Source: Camillea tinctor (lineage: Eukaryota > Ascomycota > Sordariomycetes > Xylariales > Xylariaceae). Taken from it: a stretch of 64,000 nucleotides of DNA. Shown here piece by piece: positions 26,537 to 46,210 of the stretch (position 1 is its first letter; each line of letters starts with the position of its first letter). The stretch is taken from NCBI GenBank assembly GCA_022578605.1, contig MU394052.1, forward strand, positions 310,001 through 374,000. The letters are read 5' to 3'. The position numbers and the translations under genes are program-made. The notes under the pieces were generated by a model. The model was not told the DNA's origin. It ran no database searches and saw only the letters and a program-made list of their open reading frames with translations.

Positions 26537-26565
<29 letters not shown>
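26537..26565. repeat. (TC)n microsatellite
   Basis: About 14 perfect TC dinucleotides, downstream of the histidine-kinase gene's 3' end. Confidence 0.9.
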
Positions 26566-26571
<6 letters not shown>

Positions 26572-27133
26572 TTTCCCTCCTATACATTCCATTTCATCCT
26601 TTCCATTCCATTTAAAACTAATCATTTATGTATATCATTCATGCTTTGGAAGAAGGGGAATAAAGACCTAGAATCAAAATATGATCATGAAGCATCATCA
26701 ATCAGAGAATGAAGGAAATATGATGGGGGATGAGTGCGTGTAAGGGCGAGTTCATTGTAAAAACAAAAAGAAAAAGACAGAAGAGTGAATAGTCATAAGA
26801 CGTTATTTGGCTACCTTCTCCATAAAAACCTAAAAATAACAACAAGGAAAATATCAAGAGAAAACCTCCACATGCAGGACGATGAAGCGCATGCATATGT
26901 ATGACCGTCTAGATGTAGAGAGGCTACCGACAAGGGATGTAGATACGCGCACTTTCTTTTCTAGCCATGCTAAAGATGGGAGCTAAAACACGGCAGTTAA
27001 GAGTTTAAAAAAAGGGGGGGAAGAGTGGGAGTAAAAAAAAACCAAATCTATCGCTAATGTCATTATGATTTCATCCAACTCTTGAAGGGAACTGTATGAT
27101 AATCCAAGAGCATCCTCGTCGAATCTTGAGCTT

Positions 27134-30100
27134 CTACCCAGAGGTAAGACCCGTGCTCGGTGGACTAGCAGCCAATATTACGCTTTTTGCGTCACCATTT
27201 TCTGATATTGTTGAGGTAGGTTCGTGGTCATGGTTTGTATCCTTCTCGCCCACTACTGACGAGATGCTAGGCCGCGGGCTCTTCTTGCTTAATACTGATT
27301 TTGGCCTCTCGTTTGTGACCGAAACAATGCTAGCATCACTGTTTTTACGACTTTTAGTCATTTCTCCAAGTTGAGACTTAGTAGATTGTGGGGAGACATT
27401 CGTGGCCTCGGCCAGGGACCCTTTGTCTGATGGAGTATTTGCGCTAGGCGTCTCGACTGGTGTCTGTTGAGGTTCCGAGGGAGGTGTATGCTCTGCATCC
27501 CTACCAATGGGGATTACGAAGGGCTGCGGACCGTCGGTTTGCTCACTGATTATTGTCGGGCTAGTAGGAGTGGGTAGGTCAGGGTTGTTTGTTAATGGAG
27601 AAGACACGGACTCGGTTGGATCTGGGATATGTTTGGCAGGCGGAGTTGGTGGGAATATCTGGCCCGTCGTGTAAGTATCCAGCTTTCTTTTTAACAAGTC
27701 CGCCTTGACTGGTTTAGCCAGATAATCGTTCATGCCAGCTGCGAGACACTTCTCTCGATCACCTTGGATAGCGGATGCTGTCATAGCTATGACCAAAACC
27801 CTTCTCACCTCCTCGATATCGTCTTTCCGTATAAGCTTTGTAGCTTCGTATCCATCTAGGACCGGCATTTGCACATCCATGAGGATTACATGGTAGGGCT
27901 TGCCTTCCTTGGCCTTCTGGCGTAGTCCTTCTACCGCCTTCAGTCCATTTTCGTAAGCATCTACTTGGGTGTATCCGAGCTTATGCACAAATTGAATGGC
28001 GATCTTTTGGTTGATCATGTTGTCTTCCGCAATGCAGACGCGGAGCTGATCCTTAGGAATAAGCGTCAGGTCCAAGTATGGATTTGGAGGCGGTTCCTTT
28101 GTTACTGGCTGCTGCGGAGCTTGCTTGTCGATTATCTGAGGTACTGAGACAGTCTGCACGTCTCCAGCCGAAACCTCCGGTTTTGCCTTGTCGAAGCTCA
28201 CAGTAAACAATGCTGTTGTGCCGGAATTCTCCTCGCTCTCAAGCTTGATCTCTCCTTTCATCATAGTCTCGATCAATGACTTGCATATACTGAGCCCGAG
28301 ACCACTGCCGCCGTATTTACGAGCAGTACTAGCATCCGCTTGACTGAACGGCTTGAAGAGTTTAGCTAGTTGCGTTGGCGGGATTCCAATACCCGTGTCC
28401 CTGACCCAGAAGGTCAATGTCGCCTGCTCCGGTGTATCTGACTCTATTTTGGCCCCGATCGTAATGGAACCGTCTTCTGTAAACTTCAGACTGTTACCAA
28501 TTAGATTTCCTAGTACCTGGTGTAGGCGGATAGGGTCTCCATATATAAGCATGGGTGGAAGGTTGATGTCCTGTATTATTTTCACGTTTTTCTTCGAAGT
28601 CTTTTCCCTGTTGCTGTAAGAGACGGCCCTAACCACCTCACGAACCATCTCTTCGGGATTGAATGCTATAATATATAGTTTCATCTTGTCGGCTTCCATT
28701 TTGGAGAAGTCCAGTATATCATTGATAACCGTGAGTAGAAGGTCGGCCGACACACGGATAGAGTCTGCCATCTCGAGTTGTTCCTTATTGAGATTACTAT
28801 CCCTTAGAAGCTCTGAGTTGCCAATAACCCCGTTCAGGGGCGTGCGTAGTTCATGAGAGACGTTTGCAAGGAAGATACTCTTGGCCTTGGCAGCTTCCTC
28901 GGCAATCTTGACATTGCGATTAGCTTCTGCTTCGGCATTTTTAGCTTTGGTTTCGGCATCCAAGGCTTGGGCGAGTGCTCTTTTCTGTATCTCAACCATC
29001 GAGTTGTTCTCAGCAGAGACCTTCTCTATGCCTTTCATAGCAAGAGCATTCGAATAACTGATGCCTATTTGGTCTACCAGCAGCTGCAATACCGTTACGT
29101 TTCTGTCCGTGAACGAATCTGGCTCGCCTTCAAGATAGAGGACACCGAGAAGCGGTTTTGCACCGTGGCATATAGGGATTGCGATGATAGCTTTGCTTGA
29201 AGGATTCTTAGACAGCCACGAATCGCTGACGTTTCCAAATCTCTCATCACCTATGAGATCAGGGATGAAGACAGCTTCGCGAAAGCGCGTGCAATACATT
29301 ATAACATTTTCTGCGACTATTGACGTGCCAACGAGTGGCTGTCCCGGAATATGAGCTGTTGCACCCCTCTCTGGATCACCGCTCGCCGCAATACACCAAT
29401 TCCCGTCCTTATCATCTTCATCCTGAACAACAATCGCTGCTTGAGTCGCGGATCCGCCGCAAGTTTGTAGAATAACGTCACACATCGTCTTGAGGAGGAT
29501 ATCGACTTGAAGGACGGATGAGATGACTTGTGACGAAACTAGGATAGCGTGAAGATCGATCATGTCGAGGGCAGGCAAACCAACACCTGCCTCCGGTGTC
29601 GTTGATCCGCGCCAAGCAGCCATCCGAGTCTCCTTCGTTTCGGTGATCACTGGCTGGACCGGCTGAGGCACATCCTCCCCATCTGCTGTGTATGTAACAG
29701 ATGCCGAATCCCCTGCGAAGTCAGTTTGGACGCCAACTTCAGCAGTTCTCGAATTACGAATGGGTCCGTGTAGAAGTAAGAAATGGTCCTCCTCTATACG
29801 CTGCGAGATGCCGATGGCCCCGAATTGCCTCCAAAGGGCAGTTGATTCTTTCAAAACAGCGGTCGCCGATCTTCTCGATCCTTGTCTAATGAAAAACCCG
29901 GCCATCAAGAAATTCCCGAGAGCTTCTTCAAATGTGAAGCTATGTTCTAAGGCGTGGTCTAAAGCTAATTCGTATAGCCGAATAGCACGTCCATGTTCTC
30001 CGCGAAGTTCTGCGATTTGAGCGTCTAGCCAGGTCGACCACGATAGATAATTCACATCCGACACTATCTGCCAGTCTTTGATCTTTTTGCTGAATCCTTC

Positions 30101-33100
30101 TAGTTGAATGATCGTTTCTTGAATTTCGTTTTGCAAATCCGCGGCATTCGTCCCGGGGTGGGCCAGCCTTCGTAGCATTAGACCTGCTAGTGCAAGACCA
30201 TAGAACACTAGAACCACTCGAGTATTACGCGCTGACCATATCAATTGCAGCCTGTCTATGCATCTTCGTCCGACCTCGCTGGCTTGCTCATAATGGCCAT
30301 AGAGGTATAAGGGAATAATCTCCATGGTCTCGTAAATAAGCACAGATCTCCCGCCATTGCGAGTATTAACCTCAAGCCAAGATTTGTATGAGGCTGAATT
30401 GTGTTGCTCGTCAGACATGACGGCTTTGTCGACCGTTGTATATGTTTTCCCCTGAAGTGCCCGGCAGACCTGCCTTACTGCGATTAAAAAGGTTCCACCC
30501 CGCGTGTCTTGGTGCCAACCGGGAACTTCTTCGCAACAGTATTGGCAAACAGATTCGAGATCGGCAACATTTTCGCTTGCAAAGAACCTCATCTGGGCCG
30601 ATAACCCGAAACTTAAGATAACCGATATTCTGTCACCGGCGCTGGCAGCATATTCGACAGACTGCTCGGTATGATTGACCGCGACGCTAATCGGAATTTG
30701 GACGTGGCTGACAAAATTGGCATAAACCATGTATCCATGAGCTGTAGAAAAGGGGTCCCGGTATCTGTCTAGAAGCTCTGCGCACTGGCTGCCTAACTCT
30801 GCGGCGAAATCCACCATGTTGAATCGCGATAACGCAATCATGGCAAGATGGAGAAACGCCATGCCGGACTGGGGAAAGAAGCCCTCGTGTAAATGAATCC
30901 TTACTATAGTTAATGAAAGGTTATAAAAGTCTAAAACGTCACTCCACCATGCAGCACTAATAGCGTCAGCGAGGATAGTCCCAATTATCTGTCGGTGGAG
31001 GTCAAAGCGCCCAGGGGGATTCAACACTTCGACGCGATCCATCGATTTGATCTTGGTGGATAGTTCCATAAAAAGATTGTCGCATTTCTCGAAGGTTGGC
31101 TGGGTATCATACTCGACGTTCAGTTGCGCTAAGCATTCCTTCAACATGTCAAGCGCAGATTCCGCATCGCCGTTCTGAGCCTGTACTCGCGACTGAAGCA
31201 CCCATGCGGCGGCCTTATCCTCGGGTGATTTTGCAGAACGGAGGATGGTGTCGATAAGATTGCGAGCTGCCATGTGGTTTCCCATCCAGACGTAGCACTC
31301 TGCAGCACGAAGATGTAGTTGGAGTGTCTCCTCATAATTGACATCCTCCGTACCCTCGATCCATGGCTCCGGCTGCAATAGCATCATTGCGCTGTGGTAG
31401 TACTTAGCGGCGGTCGGCCGCGCACCACTTTCAACGGCCGCCGCAGCACAATCCATTAAATGCTTCCGGAAGGGTTGGCGATGATGCACACGTCGTTTAA
31501 TAATGTCGATAGATTCAGAAATGTGCGACGCAGTGTTGTCTCGCGTTTTAGCATCTGAGCCGTATTGCTTCAACAGTGTTTGTGCAATCAAAAAGTGCAT
31601 GTTGCGAACATTACACTCCTTTAAGGACTAGAGTTCTGAAAGTTAGCACTCATTGCTTCTGGCTCTTATTATGGAGTACATTATGAAGCAACATGAAGTA
31701 AAGTAGCTACTAATGTAGTTTGTGGAAGTGATTTTACCCCTCGATAAGGGGTAATTAAGGGTGGTTTAAGGGACTCAATTTTACATACTGCTGCTGCTTG
31801 CACATATCTATCGTGGGCGAATCGAAAACGGTCATCTGTCTCCCCTTGAACGATTATGCAAGCATTAACTGCCGCCTGTAATCCCGCCACAGTCTCTTGC
31901 TTAGAGTAGGACACATAGGTTTGGAACTCCTCCGGCTCAGAGCTATCATCCTCAACCTGGCCATACTCACCGCCGAGAAGCTGGCAGATCAGTTCAAACG
32001 AGAACGAATTGCCCAAAAGTGCCGCCCAAGCCAAGATAGACCGCGATGCCGGCGGGAGCTCACTCAACCTGCGGGTAATAAAATCGGTGTTCAGCACGTC
32101 GAAGTCATGTTCGCCCTGGAATTGCTCGAAAAGCAAGTCGAGGTTGAAATGCCAACGGCTTTCCTTATAGTCGTACCATATGCACCTCTTCCGATAACAC
32201 GCACTCAGCATCTCCCTCATGTAGAAAGGATTGCCAGCTGTCTTCGATTGGATGACGAGGGCCAAGGATGATACGTCCTCTTGTGGTCGACAAAGCGTCG
32301 AAGACACATACTGCAAAATCTCGCTTTCGGTTAGAGGCGACAAGACAATCCTAGTGACCTTCGCACCACCTGCTTTCGGGTGTTCTATTACAAATTAGCG
32401 CGTCTTCCTACCTTCGTATTGGAGGCGGTGGGCTGGGATGCTCACCATCGGTCTCTACAGGCTGTAGGATCCTCTGCACTTTGTCCGGGTTCATATCTTC
32501 GGGTCGGTACGTCACAACTATTACCATTCGTAATCTTGCAGCGATTATCTGGGTGATCAGCTCGAGCGATTCATCGTCTGCAAATTGGAGGTCGTCGAGA
32601 CAGAAGCAGATGAACTGGTGAGTCGTGAAAATTCTCAGGATGTCCAGGTACGTATTCATCAATCGGATTGTCTTGGTCGTCGAGCCACTGCGGACAAACT
32701 CCTGTGAACTGTGCGACGTAATTCGCGGGCTGGGCTGGGAATTCCCTGGAGAGCTGCCAGGAGATGACCCGCGTCTTCTTAATGGGACTTTGTTGATCCG
32801 ACCATTGATTAGGGTGTGCCCCGAAGTAAACCTCACCGCCGCTGGCTCTTGCGGCCCAAGAAGGAATTCGGGCAGTCCGAGGAGTTTGTGTAAAGTCGGC
32901 CACATCGGACGGATGTAGTCCTTTAAAGCGAGGTGGAGTGGCGTTTCTGTGTTCCTCTCGCCCCAAACTTGCTTGATGAGAGAAGACACCAGCTTGAGAA
33001 GTGGTCCAAACGCGGTCCTCCTAACGGTATCAAACTTGGATGTTGCGCAGTAGCCTCGTCTTCTAGCATCAGCTAAAACTTGCTGGACAAGAAAGCTCTT

Positions 33101-35133
33101 CCCAAGACCCCCAGCACCCTCGATAGTCACCACCTCGCAATGGCCTCTCCTTCGGAACTTAGCTGAGCCTAGTTGCCTCGAAAGGCTGGTAGAGCTTTCA
33201 GCACCGCTATGACGTGAACCTTGGCGATCACTGTAGCTGTCGAGGTGGGTTTTGGTTTCTAGGGAGACAGACTGGTGTCTCTCCCATGGCTTAGCCAACC
33301 GATGGTTAGGAGGACCGGAATGACCTGAGGACATGGTGTCCCCAGATATGGTTTGAGCATCTGCACCATTGTGACCATGGTGAGCAGAACTTCTAGGATG
33401 CCGCAGATCCGAGGAATTTGTGTGGGTAAACGAACCACTTCGCCTGTTACCACCCTCAGCGGAGCTAGCGCCTTCACTGGAAACATCAGCAGTGTCGAGA
33501 AGGTCATTGGACAAGCCGGAGCCGTCGGAGTATCGGTTAATGGTCTGGAGATTGCCCACGGCGTGGGTCTTCGCAACCCGCTCGATCACCTTCACGAGTT
33601 CAGCCCGCTCTCGGTCCCGTCCAATCATGGCTGTAGGTAGCATAAAAAATGAAGAAATATCTTTTGAAGCAATACGCAACTCTTTTAAAGCCACCCAGTC
33701 ACCATCCTCTAGCAACTTCTGAACCTTCTGTAAATCATGTCGCAAGCCACTCGCTGAATGATAACGATCTGAAATGTTTTTAGACGTGCACTTCTGAATA
33801 ATTCGACCGAGAACATCAGGCACATCAGTCCTAATATTAGAAACCATGGGTATACGGCGACCTAAAACGCATTGCACGATATCTAGGGGCGTAGCGCCCG
33901 TGAAAACAGGTTGTTGGGTTAAAAGCATCCAGAAAACCACACCTAACGAGTAAATATCCGTTCTTGTGTCGGGTTCGGCGGGCATGCGACCTGTCTGCTC
34001 GGGACTAATATAGATCAGCTTATTTTTCGCCCCGAGCTCCTTCGACAAGGTTGACCAGCCCGTGCTAGTAAGTCCCTGCTCAAACGATCTCACACCGGAC
34101 CCAAACGACACCAGCTTGACCTGGTTTGCCTGCAAGTTGAAATGGAAGGCGTCGGCCCTGATTTCACCATGGACCATGCCATGCCCATGGTGGAGGATCT
34201 CGAGACATTCCGCAGCACCGATGGCGAAGTCGAGGAAGTACATGAGACTGATGGGAGGGTCCAGATGGAAGTCTTCCCGGCGGTACGCCTCAAACCTATC
34301 CTCAACCTTGTGGGCATAGAAGAAAGCGGGCCCAAGATCCAATGTATCAAAAATGTAATTGGGGCCGGGATGCTCGTAAATAGCAATAATAATAGGCCCA
34401 CGATCTCCGGGCTGCGGGTTCAGGCGGATAAGGTCGATCGGTTTTACATTGTGCGCTCCGCCGGGGTCGGCGGTGGCGATCAGGTTTTTGGCTATATGGA
34501 ATGCCCGCTCCTCTCTCAATACATGATAGGACACCCGCGCAACTATGCTCTGCTCTTCAACATTGGACAGGTCGGCAGCGGAGGTCGAGATAGCGGGCGG
34601 GGAAGTGGCAGAGCGTTCGCTGCTCCCGTCACTATGGGGAATGGAGGCGGCATGGAGATCGGCGGCCGAAGCGCGGTTCGGGGCAAGCTTGGAAATACCA
34701 GGGAGGCCAGAGAGAGTCTGCACGGGAGTGGTGGCGGTGGTCGAGTAGGGAGAGATGAACCTCGTACCGAAGATGTGCCTAGACAGAGGGAGAGAGAAAT
34801 GCCGAGTTAGAGGCGAACAGCGAAGAAACAAAGCACAGGGGTAGAGGAAAAGATATAGACAGAGAGGGAGATAGATAGATAGATAGATAGATACAAAGCT
34901 TACCAGTTGCCATATGATGAATGAAAGGGCCTCTGAGATTCGTCCCAGGCATATCCAGCAAGCTGACGGAGTCGTTCGAATATTCGGGCTGGCGGATCGA
35001 GCTGGTCGTCCGGCACGACCACGGGCCCGTCCATGTCTTGCAGCAAAGCGTAAGACAGCCACGAAGCTGGAAGGTCGGCGGAGGTTAAGATACTACCAGC
35101 GCGGTCCTCATGGCCTCGTTTGACCCGAATCAT
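27134..35133 (-). CDS. Hybrid histidine kinase, group X, with N-terminal kinase-like and AAA-type domains
   Basis: Four exons, 35133-34904, 34778-32446, 32369-31789 and 31627-27134, give 2545 aa. The order is: disordered N-terminus; protein-kinase-like domain about 170-430 (PEQTGRMPAEPDTRTDIYSL); NTPase domain with Walker A GAGGLGKS near 633; an alpha-helical TPR-like region about 1050-1650; GAF domain about 1740-1910; HisKA with H-box FLANVSHELRTPLNGV (His1973); HATPase_c with DTGIGIP and GGSGLGLSICKSL; receiver domain with MDVQMPVLDG (Asp2299) and Lys in DYLAKPVK; a Ser/Pro-rich tail. This is the architecture of fungal group X kinases (S. pombe Mak2/Mak3, C. albicans Chk1), which relay phosphate via Ypd1-type proteins to Ssk1/Skn7-type regulators in stress signalling. 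The kinase-like domain has HGE for HRD and SFG for DFG, so it is probably inactive as a Ser/Thr kinase. The His-Asp modules look intact. The ATG at 35133 is the first in its frame after an upstream stop. Confidence 0.93.
31628..31788 (-). other. Intron 3 of the histidine kinase
   Basis: 161 nt, donor GTATGT, branch GTGCTAAC, acceptor CTCTAG. It joins HDRYVQAAA to SLKECNVRNMHFLIAQ in phase 0. An unspliced transcript would read 35 further codons into the intron and stop. Confidence 0.85.
32370..32445 (-). other. Intron 2 of the histidine kinase
   Basis: 76 nt, donor GTGAGC, CTAAT branch, acceptor AAGCAG. Splicing gives VETDGGAKVTRIVLSPL, the expected family sequence. A second donor (GTAGGA, 32411) pairs with a second acceptor (CACTAG, ending at 32351) and also preserves frame. 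Confidence 0.8.
34779..34903 (-). other. Intron 1 of the histidine kinase, with GATA repeat
   Basis: 125 nt, donor GTAAGC, acceptor TGTCTAG. It joins TG to G, giving Trp within YGNWHIFGTRF. It contains about six GATA tetranucleotides at 34870-34893, so its length may vary between strains. Confidence 0.85.
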
Positions 35134-37042
35134 AGAGTCTCGACAGACCCTAAAAGGCACTTGCAAATAGAGAAGTCATCAACCATGCAAACTGCGTCTG
35201 ACTTGTTAGTGCAAGCCAAGTAACTTCGTGGGGTTGTCAAATCTTCGACCAGCCCAACTCGGTTTAGAGCTCGTTTAGCAAATTGGCGCTTGTTGGTCAC
35301 AATTTTTTCTTCTTTTTCTATCCCTTCTCTTTTGGCCTTCTCTTTCTTGTCTTTTTTCCTCTCTTTTTCTTCTTCCTATTCTTTAATTTCTCTTATTCTC
35401 TTGTAAGGAATTAGGGGGGAGGGAGAAGGGAGGAAAAGGAGAAATAAGGAGAGAAAAAAAAAGAAAAAAAAAGAAAGAAGAATAAGAAAAAGACAAGAGA
35501 AAGAGAGAGAGAGAGATAGAAAGATAGAAAGATAGAAACAAGGATGTTGTTGCGGCGACACACACACACACAAATACATACACCAAACACGCTGGCGATT
35601 TAGACGACCCAATACCTTGTTCTTGTGGCGAGATGATTGGGTTGATAGATGATAGAATGTTTGCAACTCGCGGTATGCTGCTGCCGTCGACTTTCTCCAA
35701 ATAAAGAACAAAAGGATCTGTCTCTCTGCAGTTAAACTGTACTTCAGTTGAACTATACTTGCAGGCCTCACAAGGCTTGTTACCTGTGTGGTTTGGAATT
35801 GGGTATAGCTTTTGATACGGAGTACAAGCGCTAGTAACCACTACGCTATAATAGAAAAAAATAAGAGAGATGACTTACCCTCTTTTTTGATAAGAGCAAG
35901 AAAAAAAAAGGGAAAAAAAAAAGAGATATAGGCTTAAACTTGACAGCCCCTCGAATGGATATACAGTGGACTAGGAACCTTTAATGGACCATATTCAACA
36001 CCACTCCACTTATAACTTTAGGATACTTTCTATGGTTAAAGGTGGTGGTAGTAGTGGTGGTAAGGTGGGTAGGTGGGTAGGTGGGAGAAGAAGGAGAAGA
36101 AGTGTGTGCACGAGCCAGTTCAGTCAAACTTAATGATGTAAGTGGCAGGTTGTGACGAGACTGGGGCTGTTTCTTTTTTTTTTTTTGGCCTTGGCCTTGG
36201 CAACTTGGGTAGGACAATAGGTACCTATCTGCACCATCTTGCACCATTTGATCCCCCCAACTCCAAACCCCAAACCCTTCCCCCCCCTCCCCCCCTTCGT
36301 CTTGTGTAATCAAGCTACCTTACATATATGTACCTTCCATACATGTAGGTAAACTAAACCTGCTTGCCTAGCAATGGATCTATACCAATTAAGAAGTACC
36401 TTAGGGTGCTCGAGCAACAGTTGTTGCACGATACGATCTGATGTTACAGCGATGGCTTACATACACTTGCACGTCCCCAGGCCATGTCCACTGTTGTCCC
36501 TCATCACATCCCGTCCCGCAGGACAACTACGGATAAAATTCAAATCCCCTATTGGAGAACCCATTGAGTTTCTAGGTCCATATACGTAGGCACCTTGGCC
36601 CCTCACCTCCCTGCCTGCATTATCAAATCTACACCAACCTTGGAAGCTGTCACTTTTACGTAAGGACACATTTTCTGCGTATAAGCGTACATGTTGTATG
36701 TAGTGCGTGTGTGTATGTGTGTGTGTCGTGTGTTTGGTGGGTATGAAGCCGCCTGATTGGCAGCTCTATATTTATTTATTTGTTTGTTTGTTTCTCTCTA
36801 TACTTTATAGTCCCTCGTTCTATCAGCGCAGAACTGTCATGTCTCTACGCATCACATCGTGAAATACCACACAACATGTTGCCCTGATATACCGTCGTCC
36901 TTACAGCCGTCAATTACCACTAACCGCATGCCTCGTAAAAAAAAAGCCTTTCATATCTTCGTTCGGCAAATCTAGCCCGACGTAGGGGGGATATAAGACA
37001 CCTCATGCTGCCAACGGGTATCTAAAATCTAGGTAGGAACTT
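35134..37042. other. Intergenic between histidine kinase and UGM genes
   Basis: The 5' region of the histidine kinase. It contains a pyrimidine-rich tract (about 35305-35400) followed directly by a purine-rich tract (about 35408-35545), then mixed DNA with GGT/TAGG repeats near 36040-36085. No coding region is supported. Confidence 0.6.
35305..35545. repeat. Polypyrimidine tract followed by polypurine tract
   Basis: On the plus strand about 95 bases of nearly pure C/T are followed, after a few mixed bases, by about 135 bases of nearly pure A/G including GA dinucleotide and GATA/GAAA runs. The two arms are broadly complementary. They lie 170-410 bp upstream of the histidine-kinase start codon. 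Confidence 0.8.
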
Positions 37043-44810
<7,768 letters not shown>

Positions 44811-46210
44811 ATGGCTGACGAAAAGACGCGTACCTCGGGCGAGATTCCTCGACCTGAGCCCAAGGGTCCTATCCTACCCACTACCAGTGTTGATGCCGAT
44901 AAGACGCAGCCTCCCAAGCCGACTATTCATCCATCTCTCTACGTCATGTATGTTGGGTCCTCTGGCGACTGGGAAAGTCAGCTTAACTCTCTGCGGATTG
45001 CTAGCTAATACCGATGGCTATACAGTGTTTGGATCAGTCTTTCGTCTTCGGTCATTCTGTTCAACAAATGGATTCTCGACACTCTGGAGTTCCGTAAGTA
45101 GCACAGCTTGAACTGGCACAGCATCTCGCATGGTCTAACCAAGTAATGCAACGCAGGCTATCCCGTTATCTTGACTACCTATCACTTGACGTTCGCGACC
45201 ATCGCTACGCAATTGATGGCCCGTTATACCTCCCTTCTCGATGGCCGCAAGTCGGTGAAGATGACCGGCCGTGTCTATCTCCGTGCCATTGTCCCCATCG
45301 GTGTCTTCTTCAGCTTGAGTCTGATCTGCGGAAACTTGACCTACCTATACCTGAGTGTTGCTTTCATCCAAATGATCAAGGCTACTACCCCCGTCGCCGT
45401 GCTTCTCTCCAGTTGGGCCATGGGTCTTGCTCCCCCCAACATGAAGCAGCTGATGAACGTTTCTGCTATCGTGGTTGGTGTCATGATCGCCTCGTTCGGT
45501 GAAATCAAGTTCGTCTGGATCGGTTTCTTCTACCAGCTCGGTGGTCTGCTCTTCGAGGCTATCCGCCTCAACTTGGTCCAGGCTCTTCTCAGCTCTGCCG
45601 AGTACAAGATGGACCCCCTGGTCTCGCTCTACTACTTCGCCCCCATTTGCGCTGCCATGAACGGTATTGTTGCGCTTCTGTGGGAAGTTCCCAAGGTCTC
45701 CATGGCCGAGGTGTACCACGTCGGTCTTGCTACCTTCTTCCTGAATGGTCTCTGCGCCTTCCTGCTTAACGTCTCTGTCGTCTTCTTGGTAAGTTGTTCT
45801 GAAACCAGACCCAATCATCCATGGTTGCTAATTCCCTGCAGATCGGCAAGACTTCGGCTGTCGTCATGACCCTTTGCGGTGTCCTCAAGGATGTCCTGCT
45901 GGTCCTCGCTTCTATGCTCATCTGGGCCACCCCGATCTCGGGTCTCCAGGCTTTCGGCTACAGCATTGCCCTCGGTGGCATGGTCTACTACAAGCTCGGT
46001 TTCGATGCGCTCAAGGGCTACGCTGGCGAGGCCGGCCGACAGTGGGCCGAGTTTGGAGCCGCTCGCCCCGCTGCCCGCAAGATTGTTGTTATTGGTGCAG
46101 GCCTCCTGTTCGTCTTTATCCTCTTCGGTGGTCTTGCTCCTACCTATGCGCCAGAATACGACCCGTCTCAGTACCTCGCTGGTGCGGCTGAGAAGGTCGG
46201 TTTCTCATAA
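44811..46210 (+). CDS. Triose-phosphate-translocator-family (SLC35/DMT) transporter
   Basis: Four exons, 44811-44947, 45026-45093, 45157-45788 and 45842-46210, give 401 aa. It is a polytopic membrane protein of the TPT/nucleotide-sugar transporter clan, with about ten hydrophobic helices. Recognisable family stretches are VWISLSSSVILFNKWIL, the YPVILTTYHL segment, LYLSVAFIQMIKATTPVAVL and KTSAVVMTLCGVLKDVLLV. The cytosolic N-terminus is Pro/Lys-rich (residues 1-45) and the protein ends in a short tail after the last helix. Fungal relatives sit in the Golgi or ER and exchange phosphorylated or nucleotide sugars; the substrate cannot be read from sequence. Introns of 78, 63 and 53 nt have GTATGT/GTAAGT donors and CTAAC/CTAAT branch sites. 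The first ATG in frame is used, and it follows a CT-rich leader ending in TTCAAA. Confidence 0.93.

Larger units (their letters stand above)
11726..27133. other. Gene desert, about 15.4 kb
   Basis: No gene can be supported with confidence. Frames are short and interrupted. The longest (15475-15903 plus; 18092-18463 minus) lack recognisable domains. The DNA is rich in microsatellites and tetranucleotide TAGG/TACA/TATG repeats, polypyrimidine stretches and homopolymers, listed separately. A hint of coding-like composition exists at 17.8-18.5 kb on the minus strand. I recognise no transposon protein fragments. If this is the upstream region of the gene at 10.2-11.7 kb, it could be an extended regulatory region; that is inference. 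Confidence 0.6.

Noticed and set aside
29688..30020. 110-codon plus-strand frame antisense to the histidine kinase
   Set aside because: Shadow of the TPR-like/GAF coding region.
34142..34810. 222-codon plus-strand frame antisense to the histidine kinase
   Set aside because: It overlaps the conserved kinase-like domain on the other strand and has no family character.
35376..35841. 131- and 152-codon minus-strand ORFs
   Set aside because: Ser/Phe/Leu runs encoded by the polypurine tract; no protein family.
45345..45818. 157-codon minus-strand frame over the transporter exon
   Set aside because: Antisense shadow of the codon-biased third exon of the transporter, which has clear membrane-protein features.
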